Shown: positions 32,531 to 40,390, counted from the first letter of the stretch. The stretch is 64,000 nucleotides of DNA from Streptomyces spiralis (GCF_014654675.1 NZ_BNBC01000020.1:1-64000), one strand, 5' to 3'. Numbers and translations are program-made. The notes: generated by a model not told the origin, from the letters alone.

Positions 32531-34249
32531 TCAACCGCCCTGTCGCACCCATGTGGTGACGCTGTGCCGTGCCTGTGAGTGCGGCTCCTGGCCGGGGGCG
32601 GGCGCGGACGCGGACGGGGACGCGGGCGCGGACGGGGACGCGGACGGGGACGCGGACGCGGACGGGGACGGCCGGGGGACCGGTGGAAGCACGGGCAGAC
32701 GTGCCGGCACACGCGCCGGCAGATGTAGCGGCAGGCGCACCGTGAACACGGTCCGCCCGGGCTCGCTGTCGACGGTGACGGCACCGCCGTGCGCGGCCGT
32801 CACGGCCTGCACGATCGCCAGGCCCAGACCGGTCGAGCCGGTGGCGCGGGAGCGCGCGCTGTCCCCGCGCGCGAACCGCTCGAAGACATGCGGCAGCAAC
32901 TGCGGCGGAATGCCCGGTCCGTCGTCCTCCACGTCCACGCACAGGCACGGCCCGTCCCGCCGGACGCGCGCGGTGACGGTCGTGCCGGGCGGGGTGTGGG
33001 TGCGCGCGTTGGCCAGCAGGTTCACCAGCACCTGCTGGAGGCGTGCCGCGTCCGCCGACACCGGCGCGGGCTCGTCGGGCAGGTCGAGCCGCCAGGTGTG
33101 GTCCCGCCCGGCTGCCCGGGCGTCGCTGACGGTGTCCACGACGAGCGGTACGAGATCGGTGCGCTCGAACCGCAGCGGCCGGCCCGCGTCGAGACGGGCG
33201 AGCAGCAGCAGGTCCTCCACCAGCAGCGTCATCCGCCCGGCCTCGGACTCGATACGGCCCAGGGCGTGCCGGGTCTCCGGCCCGACCTGCTCCCGTCCCC
33301 GGCGGGTGAGCTCGGCGTACCCGCGGATGGAGGCGAGGGGTGTCCTCAGCTCGTGACTGGCGTCCGCGACGAACTGCCGTACCCGCGTCTCGCTCTGCTG
33401 CCGGGCGTGCAGCGCTCCGTGGATGTGGTCGAGCATCCGGTTGAGGGCGGCGCCGACCTGGCCGACCTCGGTGTGCGGATCGGTCTCCGACTCCGGGACG
33501 CGCTCGCTGAGGTTCACCTCGCCGGTGTGCAGGGGAAGTTCGGAGACCCGGGTGGCGGTGGCGGCGACCTTGCGCAGCGGGCGCACGGCGACCCCGACGA
33601 TGGCCGCCCCGGCGAGGGAGGCCGCGACGAGCCCGGCGGCGGTGACGCTGATCTCGACGAGGATCAGGGTGTTGATGGTGCTGTCGACCTCGGAGGTCGG
33701 GATCGCCACGAAATAGGCGCCGTTGGGGCCGGTCACGTACTGCACCCGGTATCCGCCCAGGTCGGCGATGTCCGCGGTGTGCATGCGGCCGTCCCGGGAG
33801 ACGGAGCCGAGAGCGCGGGTCTGGGCCTGGCTGAGCGACTCCGCGTTCAGCCACGGAACGTTGTTGTCGTCGTTGGCCTTCTTGCCGACCCTGGCGTCGG
33901 TGACGGAGCCGTTCTCGACCGCCGCCACGATCGTGCCCTGCGGCTGTGGGCCCCTGGTGACGAACTGGGTGAGGTCGATCTCCTTGCCCGTCGGCGGCAC
34001 CGGGGCGTGGTCGCCGTCCCGGTGCACGTCGGGCGGCATGACCCCGGACGCCCGCGCGGCGACCTCCCTGAGCCTCCCGTCCAGCTGTTCGTACAGATGC
34101 GACCGCAGCGCCAGCGTCGTCACCGTGCCGATCACCGCGCAGACCACGGCGATCAGCGCCACGGATGCGACGACGAGCCGCGTGCGCAGCGTCCGCGGCT
34201 GTCGAGCTCGTCGCTGCTGCTGCGTACGCGGCCGTCGTCGCCCGCTCAT
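32531..34249 (-). CDS. Membrane sensor histidine kinase
   Basis: 572 residues. Two membrane helices (VVASVALIAVVCAVIGTVTTLAL and ILVEISVTAAGLVAASLAGAAIV) flank an extracytoplasmic sensor of about 150 residues; then come HAMP, HisKA with FVADASHELRTPLASIRGYAELT, and HATPase with NLLANARTHT, VEDDGPGIPP and GSTGLGLAIV. It ends with a low-complexity PSASASPSASPSAPASP tail from a 6-bp repeat. Its ATG overlaps the response regulator stop (ATGA). It resembles the MprB/TcrY group of actinobacterial sensors; the signal is unknown. It lies 14 bases upstream of the GT2-GtrA gene, so all four genes may share a transcript. Confidence 0.93.
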   Translation of the reverse strand: MSGRRRPRTQQQRRARQPRTLRTRLVVASVALIAVVCAVIGTVTTLALRSHLYEQLDGRLREVAARASGVMPPDVHRDGDHAPVPPTGKEIDLTQFVTRGPQPQGTIVAAVENGSVTDARVGKKANDDNNVPWLNAESLSQAQTRALGSVSRDGRMHTADIADLGGYRVQYVTGPNGAYFVAIPTSEVDSTINTLILVEISVTAAGLVAASLAGAAIVGVAVRPLRKVAATATRVSELPLHTGEVNLSERVPESETDPHTEVGQVGAALNRMLDHIHGALHARQQSETRVRQFVADASHELRTPLASIRGYAELTRRGREQVGPETRHALGRIESEAGRMTLLVEDLLLLARLDAGRPLRFERTDLVPLVVDTVSDARAAGRDHTWRLDLPDEPAPVSADAARLQQVLVNLLANARTHTPPGTTVTARVRRDGPCLCVDVEDDGPGIPPQLLPHVFERFARGDSARSRATGSTGLGLAIVQAVTAAHGGAVTVDSEPGRTVFTVRLPLHLPARVPARLPVLPPVPRPSPSASASPSASPSAPASPSASAPAPGQEPHSQARHSVTTWVRQGG

Positions 34250-34986
34250 GACACGGCGGGCTTGATCAGGTAACCGGCGCCGCGCCGGGTGTGGATCATC
34301 GGCTCGCGGCCGGCGTCGATCTTCCGGCGCAGATAGGAGATGTAGAGCTCGACGACGTTGGCCTGCCCGCCGAAGTCGTACGACCAGACGCGGTCCAGGA
34401 TCTGCGCCTTGCTGAGCACGCGCCGCGGGTTGCGCATGAGGAAGCGCAGCAGTTCGAACTCGGTGGCCGTGAGGTGGATGTTGTCCCCGCCCCGGGACAC
34501 CTCGTGACTGTCCTCGTCGAGCATCAGGTCGCCGACCACCAGCACCGAGTCGGAGCGCCGGTCGGCGGCACCCGAGCGGCGTATCAGCCCGCGCAGCCGC
34601 GCCACGACCTCCTCCAGGCTGAACGGCTTGGTGACGTAGTCGTCGCCGCCCGCCGTCAGCCCGGCGATACGGTCCTCGACGGCGTCCTTGGCGGTGAGGA
34701 AGAGGACGGGCACGTCCGGCAGCTCGCGGCGCAGCCGCCCGAGGACGGTGAGTCCGTCCATGTCGGGCAGCATCATGTCGAGGACGACGGCGTCGGGCCG
34801 GAACTCGCGTGCGGCCTGGACGGCGGCCTGCCCGTCCCCGGCGCTGCGGATCTGCCAGCCCTCGTAACGCAGGGCCATGGAGAGCAGTTCGCTGATCGAC
34901 TGCTCGTCGTCCACCACAAGCACGCGGACGGGGCTCCCGTCCGGCCTGAGCAGTTCGGTGCGCCCCTGGGGCGAGATCGTGGTCAT
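34246..34986 (-). CDS. OmpR-family response regulator
   Basis: 246 residues. The receiver domain has the acidic pair in VLVVDDEQ, the phospho-acceptor Asp in DAVVLDMMLPDMDG, Thr in FLTAKD and Lys in VTKPFSL. The winged helix has TATEFELLRFLMRNPRRVLSKAQILDRVWSYDFGGQANVVELYISYLRRKID, the TcrA/MprA type. ATG at 34986 is chosen; an upstream start at 35019 exists. Direct and inverted CCTGAG repeats lie just upstream and are likely its own binding sites. Confidence 0.94.
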   Translation of the reverse strand: MTTISPQGRTELLRPDGSPVRVLVVDDEQSISELLSMALRYEGWQIRSAGDGQAAVQAAREFRPDAVVLDMMLPDMDGLTVLGRLRRELPDVPVLFLTAKDAVEDRIAGLTAGGDDYVTKPFSLEEVVARLRGLIRRSGAADRRSDSVLVVGDLMLDEDSHEVSRGGDNIHLTATEFELLRFLMRNPRRVLSKAQILDRVWSYDFGGQANVVELYISYLRRKIDAGREPMIHTRRGAGYLIKPAVS

Positions 34987-35006
34987 GGCGGCAACCCTGT
35001 CGGCCG

Positions 35007-35070
35007 CCTCTGAGAGCACGCTTGGGCAAGTCTGTGATTTCCCTGAGAAACGCTCAGGTGTCTCTCAGGG
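35007..35070 (-). promoter_or_regulatory. CCTGAG repeat cluster, candidate response-regulator sites
   Basis: On the minus strand: CCTGAG-N5-CCTGAG as an 11-bp direct repeat, then an inverted CTCAGG, and a further CTCTCAG nearer the gene. An outer dyad CCCTGAGA/TCTCAGGG spans 35041-35070. Direct repeats at 11-bp spacing are typical of OmpR-family dimers. The cluster is 20-85 bases upstream of the regulator start and overlaps the 3' end of the amidohydrolase gene. Confidence 0.6.
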
Positions 35071-36048
35071 CCGACTGGTGGGCCTCCCGGGAACGTCCCG
35101 GTCCAGGCCGAACAGCCGCGCCGCGTTGTCGTGGCAGACCGCGCGCAGCCAGTCGTCACCGAGCTCCAGCCGTTCCAGGGCGTGCAGTTGGTGGACGTAG
35201 GGGTAGGGGATGTTGGGGAAGTCCGAGCCGAGCAGGATCCGGTCGCCGAGACCGGCCAGCCGGGGCAGGGCGCGGCGCGGGAACGGGGCGAACCGCTCGC
35301 TGAAGTCGGTGAACGCCATGGTGGTGTCCAGCCGCACCTCCGTGTACCGCTCGGCGAGGTCGAGGAAGTCCTCGTACTCGGGCATGCCCAGGTGGGCGAC
35401 GACCAGCCGCAGCCGGGGGTGGCGGGCGAGCACGCGGGCGATCGGCTCCGGCCCGGTGTGCTTGCCGGGCGCGGGCCCGGACCCGCAGTGGATCACCACG
35501 GGGACGCCGGCGTCGGCGAGCAACCCCCAGGCCGGGTCGAGGCGTTCGTCGGCGGGGTCGTACGCCCCGACCTGGACGTGCGCCTTGAAGACGCGCGCGC
35601 CCGCCTCGACGGCCTCCTGGACATAGGTGTGCACGCCGTCCTCGGGGAAGAGGGTCGAGGTGTGCAGGCAGTCGGGGGTGCGGCGGGCGAACTCGGCCGC
35701 CCAGCCGTTCAGCCACCGGGCCATGCCGGGCTTGTGCGGGTAGAGCATGGCGGTGAAGGCCCGCACCCCGAACTCGCGCAGCCGGGCGACCCGTTGCCGC
35801 TCCTCCTCCCGGTAGGTGATCGGCCACTCGATGCCTCCGGTGAGCGGCCCCAGCCCGTCGAAGTACGCCCAGACCTTGCGCAGCACCCGCTCGGGCATGA
35901 AGTGGGTGTGCACGTCGACGAGCTCCCGCACCCCGATCCGCTCCCGGAACCGCCGCACTTCCCCGCTCTCCGCGGCACCCCTGGAACCACCGGAGGAACC
36001 GGGATCTGCGGGGTCCGCATCCCGCACGTGATCATTCATACGGCTCAC
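35065..36048 (-). CDS. Amidohydrolase-2 family metal-dependent hydrolase
   Basis: 327 residues with a TIM-barrel metal site: VDVHTHFMP (HxH), VFKAHVQVGAY, VVIHCGSG, LRLVVAHLGMPEYEDF and GSDFPNIPYPYV (final metal Asp). This is the ACMSD/decarboxylase-like amidohydrolase-2 group, acting on C-C or C-N bonds of small acids. GTG at 36048 is spaced better from a GGGGGA than the ATG at 36039. The substrate cannot be read from the neighbours. Confidence 0.88.
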   Translation of the reverse strand: MSRMNDHVRDADPADPGSSGGSRGAAESGEVRRFRERIGVRELVDVHTHFMPERVLRKVWAYFDGLGPLTGGIEWPITYREEERQRVARLREFGVRAFTAMLYPHKPGMARWLNGWAAEFARRTPDCLHTSTLFPEDGVHTYVQEAVEAGARVFKAHVQVGAYDPADERLDPAWGLLADAGVPVVIHCGSGPAPGKHTGPEPIARVLARHPRLRLVVAHLGMPEYEDFLDLAERYTEVRLDTTMAFTDFSERFAPFPRRALPRLAGLGDRILLGSDFPNIPYPYVHQLHALERLELGDDWLRAVCHDNAARLFGLDRDVPGRPTSRP

Positions 36049-36085
36049 GATCGCCCGGTCCCCCGGATTGCGTCCACCCCCGTCC

Positions 36086-36967
36086 TCAGAACAACCCGTC
36101 CTGCACCCCCCTGGCCTCCTTCGCCTCCTTCAAGGGCCGCACCGGCACGCTCGAGGCAACCCGCCCGGCCGGCCCGAGCTCCCACCCGCTCATCAGCCGC
36201 GTATCGAGCACCACGACCCCGCGCTCGGTGGCCAGATGCAGGTCCGGCCCGGCGGCGGCGACCAGCTCACCGCTCACGCTCCCGCCCGCGACGAGCTCAC
36301 TCACCTCGCCGACGGCGGCGGGCACCCCGTCCAGACCGAACACGGCCATGTGATCGACGGGCCGGAACGGCGCCCGCTCCAGCGACTCCGGCCAGCCACC
36401 GAGTGCGACGGCTCTTCGGTGCAGCTCCGCGATCTCAGCGGCCCGCTCGGCGGGAGCAGCCGGCAGCCTGGACCGCACGGCCCGCTTCTCGGCGTACGGA
36501 ATCCGGTCGGGCACCCTGAGCGCGGCGCGCAGCAGCTCCTCCGTCCGGCGCGCGGCCATCAACGGGCCGGCACCGAGCCAGCTGAAGCAGACGGCGCCCT
36601 GCTCCAGCAGCCGCGCCGGCCCCCGCTCGACCGCCGTGATCCCGACCTTGGTCATCCCGGCACCGAACCAGGCCAGATATACGTGGTACGGCCGCCGGTC
36701 GTCCGCGATCGTGTCCGCGGCCACCGAGTGCGCCCGCTCCAGCCGCGCGCACTCCTCGCACCGCGCCCCCGTACTCCGCCCCGGCACGACCGCCCGGACC
36801 GGGCACACATGCCCCCGCGCCCCCACACACGTCCGCACTCCCCCTTCCGCGACCCCGAAGGCCACCCGCTTCCCCCGCGTCAGCGCACTGGACCGCCCGC
36901 CGGCCCACACCAGCGCGGGCCCGCCGGCCGCCCACCGCAACCCCGAGCACTTCCACACCTGCCCCAT
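36086..36967 (-). CDS. DUF2797 domain protein
   Basis: 293 residues. The N-terminal part has four cysteines in a zinc-like arrangement (WKCSGLRW, VRTCVGARGHVCPVR, ARCEECARLERAHSVAADTIADD), followed by RPYHVYLAWFGAGMTKVGITAVERGPARLLEQGAVCFSWLGAGPLMAARRTEELLR, a GIY-YIG-like core seen in DUF2797 proteins. The function is unknown. ATG at 36967 is chosen; the longer open frame runs into tRNA-derived sequence and is not coding. It is the last chromosomal gene before the island. Confidence 0.85.
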   Translation of the reverse strand: MGQVWKCSGLRWAAGGPALVWAGGRSSALTRGKRVAFGVAEGGVRTCVGARGHVCPVRAVVPGRSTGARCEECARLERAHSVAADTIADDRRPYHVYLAWFGAGMTKVGITAVERGPARLLEQGAVCFSWLGAGPLMAARRTEELLRAALRVPDRIPYAEKRAVRSRLPAAPAERAAEIAELHRRAVALGGWPESLERAPFRPVDHMAVFGLDGVPAAVGEVSELVAGGSVSGELVAAAGPDLHLATERGVVVLDTRLMSGWELGPAGRVASSVPVRPLKEAKEARGVQDGLF

Positions 36968-37023
36968 CCCTGACGAGGCTACGACCCCCCACTGACAACG
37001 CCCCGCCACCCGCCCAGCGCAAA

Positions 37024-37097
37024 AGGCCCCGGATCTCTCCGGGGCCTTCCACTCTGTGCGCACTCGGCAGGATTCGAACCTGCGACCTTCTGATCCG
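37024..37097. repeat. Attachment-site copy: 3' part of tRNA-Arg plus its terminator
   Basis: Matches 40284-40356 with few differences: the terminator hairpin AGGCCCCGGA/TCCGGGGCCT, then the acceptor 3' strand, the T arm (GCAGGATTCGAACCTGC) and part of the anticodon arm up to TTCTGATCCG. The similarity stops at about 37097. This is the displaced tRNA 3' end expected at the far end of an element integrated into tRNA-Arg. Confidence 0.85.
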
Positions 37098-37433
37098 CAG
37101 CTCTGTAGAGATCGGTCATTGGACGCCGTACAGGCTGCCGGAAGGGCCATGAGGACTGCTGTTGGGTGATGCCGGTTGCTGGGGTTGCTGTACTTCGTTG
37201 CTGTACAGCAGGATCCCGACCGGGGTGACAGTTTTATGTGACACCGATCGACAGCTGGCCGTCTCGATCCGCAGTTGGCCGTCGCCCCGTTTCGATTGCC
37301 CAAGGCAGGCCCGAGCGCCTGTCGGAGGCCCAGCCGATCGTCTTGGTTCGGTGCTCCGCGTCATACCCGGCTCCTGTCGGCAATCGGGCGGCGTCTCGTT
37401 CAAGGGGCACGCGAACAAGACAGGAGCAACGCC

Positions 37434-37601
37434 ATGAAGCACCGCATCGTCGTACTCGGCGCCGGATACGCCGGGGCCTTCGCCGCCGGAAACCTGGCCC
37501 GCCGGCTCTCGCTCGCCGACACCCAGATCACCATGGTCAACGCCGTACTGCAGGACCCTCTTCTCATCCCTGCCGGACATCAAGCGATGCGCCTGAGGTA
37601 G
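37434..37601 (+). pseudogene. Truncated FAD/NAD(P)-dependent oxidoreductase (N-terminal fragment)
   Basis: Starts MKHRIVVLGAGYAGAFAAGN, a perfect dinucleotide-binding motif of NDH-2-like flavoproteins, after an AGGAG ribosome site. The frame loses similarity at about residue 43 (NAVLQDPLL) and stops at residue 55, whereas the family has ~400 residues. The 3' end overlaps the end of the convergent sortase-like gene, so a deletion or rearrangement junction lies near 37,560. Confidence 0.75.
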
Positions 37602-38275
37602 GAAAAACCAGTGCCGCGGCCCAAGCAGGACTGCAGGGTCAAATCGCCCTCATACAGTCCCGCACCCGAACCGCCCTGCCGGTTGATGACCCGGTGTCCG
37701 TAAACCCGGTATTCCGCCACGGAGGTCGGACCTGTCACCGTGACGATCGTACCCACCGGCAATGTGGCAAACCGCTTGAATCCACAGTAGTTATGGCCAA
37801 CCAGGACCGCCGTACCTCGAGTATGGGCATCCGGCGTAGGCCCGGCCCACAGCACGGCGTACCGGCACCCGTTGACGAGCCCCTGGCCTCCCTTCTTCAC
37901 CACGCGAGACCACTTTCCGATGTGAATCACCGTCTGCGCAGTCCGCGCGTAACCCGTTCGCACAGCCGGCCCGGGTGAAGCCTGCCGCGTCTTGGATGCG
38001 GCAGGGGTGATCCGTCGCGAGGGCTGACGCACGGTGGGCGCGGTGTAGGGAACTGCTGCAGGTACGGGGCGCCGATTCTCCGGAACTGTCCGACTGCGCG
38101 GACTCGCTGCACCTACCCGGTGCACCGCATCAGCCGGCGTCTGCGCGGACCGTGCGACCTGCGCGCGACCCCTGGCCTCATGTCCGTGCGCAGCGCCCAC
38201 ATCCACCCCGCCTGCCGCGATGACAGCAGCGACGACCAAGCAGACATCCGTGTACCTGCGGTGCACCCGGCCCAT
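37580..38275 (-). CDS. Sortase-like protein
   Basis: 231 residues. A membrane/signal segment (RRYTDVCLVVAAVIAAGG) and a Pro/Arg-rich linker lead into a sortase core: TAVLVGHNYCGFKRFATLPVGTIVTVTG (catalytic His in GHN), EYRVYGHRVINRQGG and LTLQSCLGRGTGFSYLRRIA (catalytic Cys in LQSC and an Arg shortly after, the TLxTC...R pattern). It would be a transpeptidase or a class E/F-like sortase, but no LPXTG-type substrate is nearby. ATG at 38275 follows GGAGGAG; a longer start exists at 38356. It lies inside the tRNA-Arg island. Confidence 0.72.
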   Translation of the reverse strand: MGRVHRRYTDVCLVVAAVIAAGGVDVGAAHGHEARGRAQVARSAQTPADAVHRVGAASPRSRTVPENRRPVPAAVPYTAPTVRQPSRRITPAASKTRQASPGPAVRTGYARTAQTVIHIGKWSRVVKKGGQGLVNGCRYAVLWAGPTPDAHTRGTAVLVGHNYCGFKRFATLPVGTIVTVTGPTSVAEYRVYGHRVINRQGGSGAGLYEGDLTLQSCLGRGTGFSYLRRIA

Positions 38276-38894
38276 CGGGCTCCTCCTACGCGACTGATCA
38301 CCTGCGTCGAGACCGTTCGGGCTGCCTGCCGCCGTGCATTCGTACCCATTGATCAACAGCGCCCGCTCTGCCGACGCCTAGCCGCCTTGAGCTCGACGCA
38401 AACGCGACAAATGGTCTGGATGGAGTAGCCCAATTTGCTCGGAGCGGGGCGTCACCAGCCCCGGCGATGCGTCCAGGCGCTCACGGACCACCGCGCGGTG
38501 CAGGACGCGGGAACGCAAGATCGCAGGACCGCCCGGGGGGGCCTCATCAGTCCAATGAGGTTCGGCGTTGATCGCTGATGTGCGCAGCGTGTGCACGCCT
38601 GTTGATGTCAGCTGCTGACATGGGGTTTCGCTGTTGGGAGCTGCGGGCCGTATGTCGCCGTCGGTCGCCTCGGACGGCCCAGAGACGGCGTAGATACGTC
38701 AAGACTCACCAGGTCGATCACACCGCCTGACTGATGCAGCCGGATGCCCTGTCCGCCCCTGATCGGGTGTGCTGAGCGTCTGACGGCGACTGTCCCGGGT
38801 CGCGCACGAGGTGGTTCCAGTCGCTGTGGGTCAGGGTGCATCGGAGACTGGAATTCGATGACGATCCGCCCAGGAACACAGAGACAGCAGGGTA
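38276..38894. other. Island intergenic region without recognised genes
   Basis: 619 bases. Several short frames are open but none is protein-like. A dyad GTCAGCTGCTGAC lies at about 38607-38619. Composition is lower in G+C than the window as a whole. It must contain the promoter of the phosphatase gene. Confidence 0.5.
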
Positions 38895-40352
38895 ATGACA
38901 GGCGACCGCACACCTCTGGGCAGCTGGAGTCGAGGGCCTTCTCTTCTACCTGCCGCGGTGCTCTTCGTCGCGGTCATCGTCGACGTACTGATCCCGCCGG
39001 AATTCAGCGTGTTTCCGCTGCTGGTTGCCGCTCCCGTGCTGGCCGCCCCCGTGTACTCGCTGGCGGGCACGATCGCCACCGGCGTAGTGACGGAGTTGCT
39101 CGGGATGGCCATGGGGTACACGAAGGGGAACGTCGCCCTTACCGAGTACTTCGTCCGGTTCGCAACTATCGCAGTCCTGACCGTTCTGGCTGCACTTCTC
39201 AACCGGGCCATGGCCAGGGACCGGAGGCAGTTGAAGGACACTCGCGAAGTAGCCGAGGCTGTCCAGCGGGCGGTGCTCCCCATCCCTCCCGCCCGGGTCG
39301 GGCCGCTGGACGTGGCCTCCCGGTATCGGGCCGCCGCGAGGGAGGCTGCCATCGGTGGCGACCTCTACGCCATCCGCCCCACACCCGACGGCGTTCGAAT
39401 GATGATTGCCGATGTGCGGGGGAAGGGACTGGGCGCGGTTCGAATCGTCAACAGGCTGCTCGGCGTCTTCTACGAGGCGGCGGCTCACATTCCCGACTTG
39501 ACCGACGCAGTCGATCTTCTGGAAGAGCTCATGCAAAGGATCGATGCCGAGGAGGCGGGCCCTGAATCCTTTGCCACCGCCGTCCTCATCGACGTCCCCA
39601 ACGACGGCTCCGCCCTATACATAGTCAATCTGGGGCATCCAGCGCCGCTCCTCGTCCACCGGGGCCGAGCAAGTCCGCTCGAGCCGTCTGCCCCGTCCCT
39701 GCCCCTGGGCCTGGGCGACCTGGGCCGCCGCCGGGTACCGGTCGATCGGTACGCTCTGCCGCCCGACGCGACCCTGGTGCTGTTCACTGACGGCCTGGTG
39801 GAGGCACGCGACCGCCACGGCACCTTCTACGATCCCGTGCCATTCCTGTCCCGCCCCCTCCCGACGGCCCCCGGCGTGATCCTGGACGCTCTCATCGCCG
39901 ATCTGACCCGGCACACCGAAGGACACCTGGAGGACGATGCCGCCCTCATGGCCGTTGCCCGCCTGCCGGACGCGCCCAACGACGCTCACAAAGCTCGCTC
40001 CCACACCTGCGGGGTTGCCCAGCAGTGCCAGGCACGCCAACCTCACCCGGATGTTCGCCCTGCGGGCTCGCCGCGCCGGTGTCCCTGTCATCCCGCTCCG
40101 GAACACCCGGCACACGTGCAGCTCGCTCCTGGTCGCGCTGAAGGTGCACCCGAAGGTCGCCCGGCGGATCCTTCGCCACTCGCAGATCGCCATGACGATG
40201 GAGGTCTACGCCGAAGCGAGCGAGGAAAAGGTGCGCGCCGCGATCGGCAAGCTGTCCGATGCCGTGGGCGGTTGAAACGCAAGAGGCCCCGGATCTCTCC
40301 GGGGCCTCTCACCTGTGTGCACTCGGCAGGATTCGAACCTGCAACCTTCTGA
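38895..40352 (+). CDS. Membrane SpoIIE/PP2C-type phosphatase with an aberrant C-terminal extension
   Basis: 485 residues. Four hydrophobic segments come first (LLPAAVLFVAVIVDVLIPP, FPLLVAAPVLAAPVYSLAG and two more), then a linker, and from about residue 120 a PP2C/SpoIIE domain: EAVQRAVLP, AIGGDLYAIRP, MIADVRGKGLGA, NLGHPAPLLVHR, LVLFTDGLVEARD, HLEDDAALMAVARLP. All metal-binding Asp motifs are present. The domain is complete by about residue 355. The remaining ~125 residues are out-of-frame translation of the integrase remnant, and the stop lies inside the reverse-strand tRNA-Arg gene. It probably dephosphorylates an anti-anti-sigma factor. The ribosome site (CAGGG) is weak. Confidence 0.82.
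   Translation: MTGDRTPLGSWSRGPSLLPAAVLFVAVIVDVLIPPEFSVFPLLVAAPVLAAPVYSLAGTIATGVVTELLGMAMGYTKGNVALTEYFVRFATIAVLTVLAALLNRAMARDRRQLKDTREVAEAVQRAVLPIPPARVGPLDVASRYRAAAREAAIGGDLYAIRPTPDGVRMMIADVRGKGLGAVRIVNRLLGVFYEAAAHIPDLTDAVDLLEELMQRIDAEEAGPESFATAVLIDVPNDGSALYIVNLGHPAPLLVHRGRASPLEPSAPSLPLGLGDLGRRRVPVDRYALPPDATLVLFTDGLVEARDRHGTFYDPVPFLSRPLPTAPGVILDALIADLTRHTEGHLEDDAALMAVARLPDAPNDAHKARSHTCGVAQQCQARQPHPDVRPAGSPRRCPCHPAPEHPAHVQLAPGRAEGAPEGRPADPSPLADRHDDGGLRRSERGKGARRDRQAVRCRGRLKRKRPRISPGPLTCVHSAGFEPATF
40026..40275 (+). pseudogene. Tyrosine recombinase (integrase) C-terminal remnant
   Basis: In frame with 40275: NLTRMFALRARRAGVPVIPLRNTRHTCSSLLVALKVHPKVARRILRHSQIAMTMEVYAEAS is the end of a phage-type integrase, with R-x-x-H (RNTRH), H in LRHSQ and the catalytic Tyr in EVYAE. 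The N-terminal ~300 residues are absent and the upstream frame is phosphatase coding sequence, so this is a fusion or deletion scar. It sits directly next to the tRNA-Arg attachment site. Confidence 0.85.
40284..40307 (-). terminator. tRNA-Arg terminator hairpin
   Basis: AGGCCCCGGA-TCTC-TCCGGGGCCT, 11 bases beyond the 3' end of the tRNA. The same hairpin is duplicated at 37024-37047 in the distant attachment copy. Confidence 0.85.
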
Positions 40353-40390
40353 TCCGTAGTCAGATGCTCTATCCGTTAAGCTACGAGTGC
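40319..40390 (-). tRNA. tRNA-Arg(ACG)
   Basis: 72-base tRNA with acceptor GCACTCG/CGAGTGC, anticodon loop CTACGGA (anticodon ACG), and T arm GCAGGTTCGAATCCTGC. Position 34 is the A converted to inosine by TadA, which is encoded at 17580. Its 3' half is the integration target of the adjoining island and now overlaps the 3' end of the phosphatase reading frame on the other strand. Confidence 0.96.

Larger units (their letters stand above)
37024..40356. mobile_element. Decayed integrative element in tRNA-Arg(ACG)
   Basis: About 3.3 kb bounded by direct repeats of the 3' half of tRNA-Arg. It contains a truncated flavoprotein gene, a sortase-like gene, a SpoIIE-type phosphatase and the C-terminal remnant of a tyrosine recombinase right beside the intact tRNA, where integrases of tRNA-targeted elements usually lie. 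Replication and transfer genes are missing. Base composition (about 38,300-38,900) is less G+C rich than the neighbours. It is probably the deleted remains of an AICE or similar element. Confidence 0.8.

Noticed and set aside
31113..33356. Long plus-strand frame opposite the GT2-GtrA and kinase genes
   Set aside because: It is shadow translation rich in Gly, Arg and Asp; the minus strand has unambiguous GT2, GtrA and HisKA motifs.
37057..37130. A second tRNA-Arg gene at the left end of the island
   Set aside because: Only the 3' half matches; the D arm and 5' acceptor strand are missing after TTCTGATCCG, so it is an attachment-site copy.
37600..40300. CRISPR array or defence system in the island
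   Set aside because: No regularly spaced repeats and no cas, restriction or abortive-infection motifs were found.
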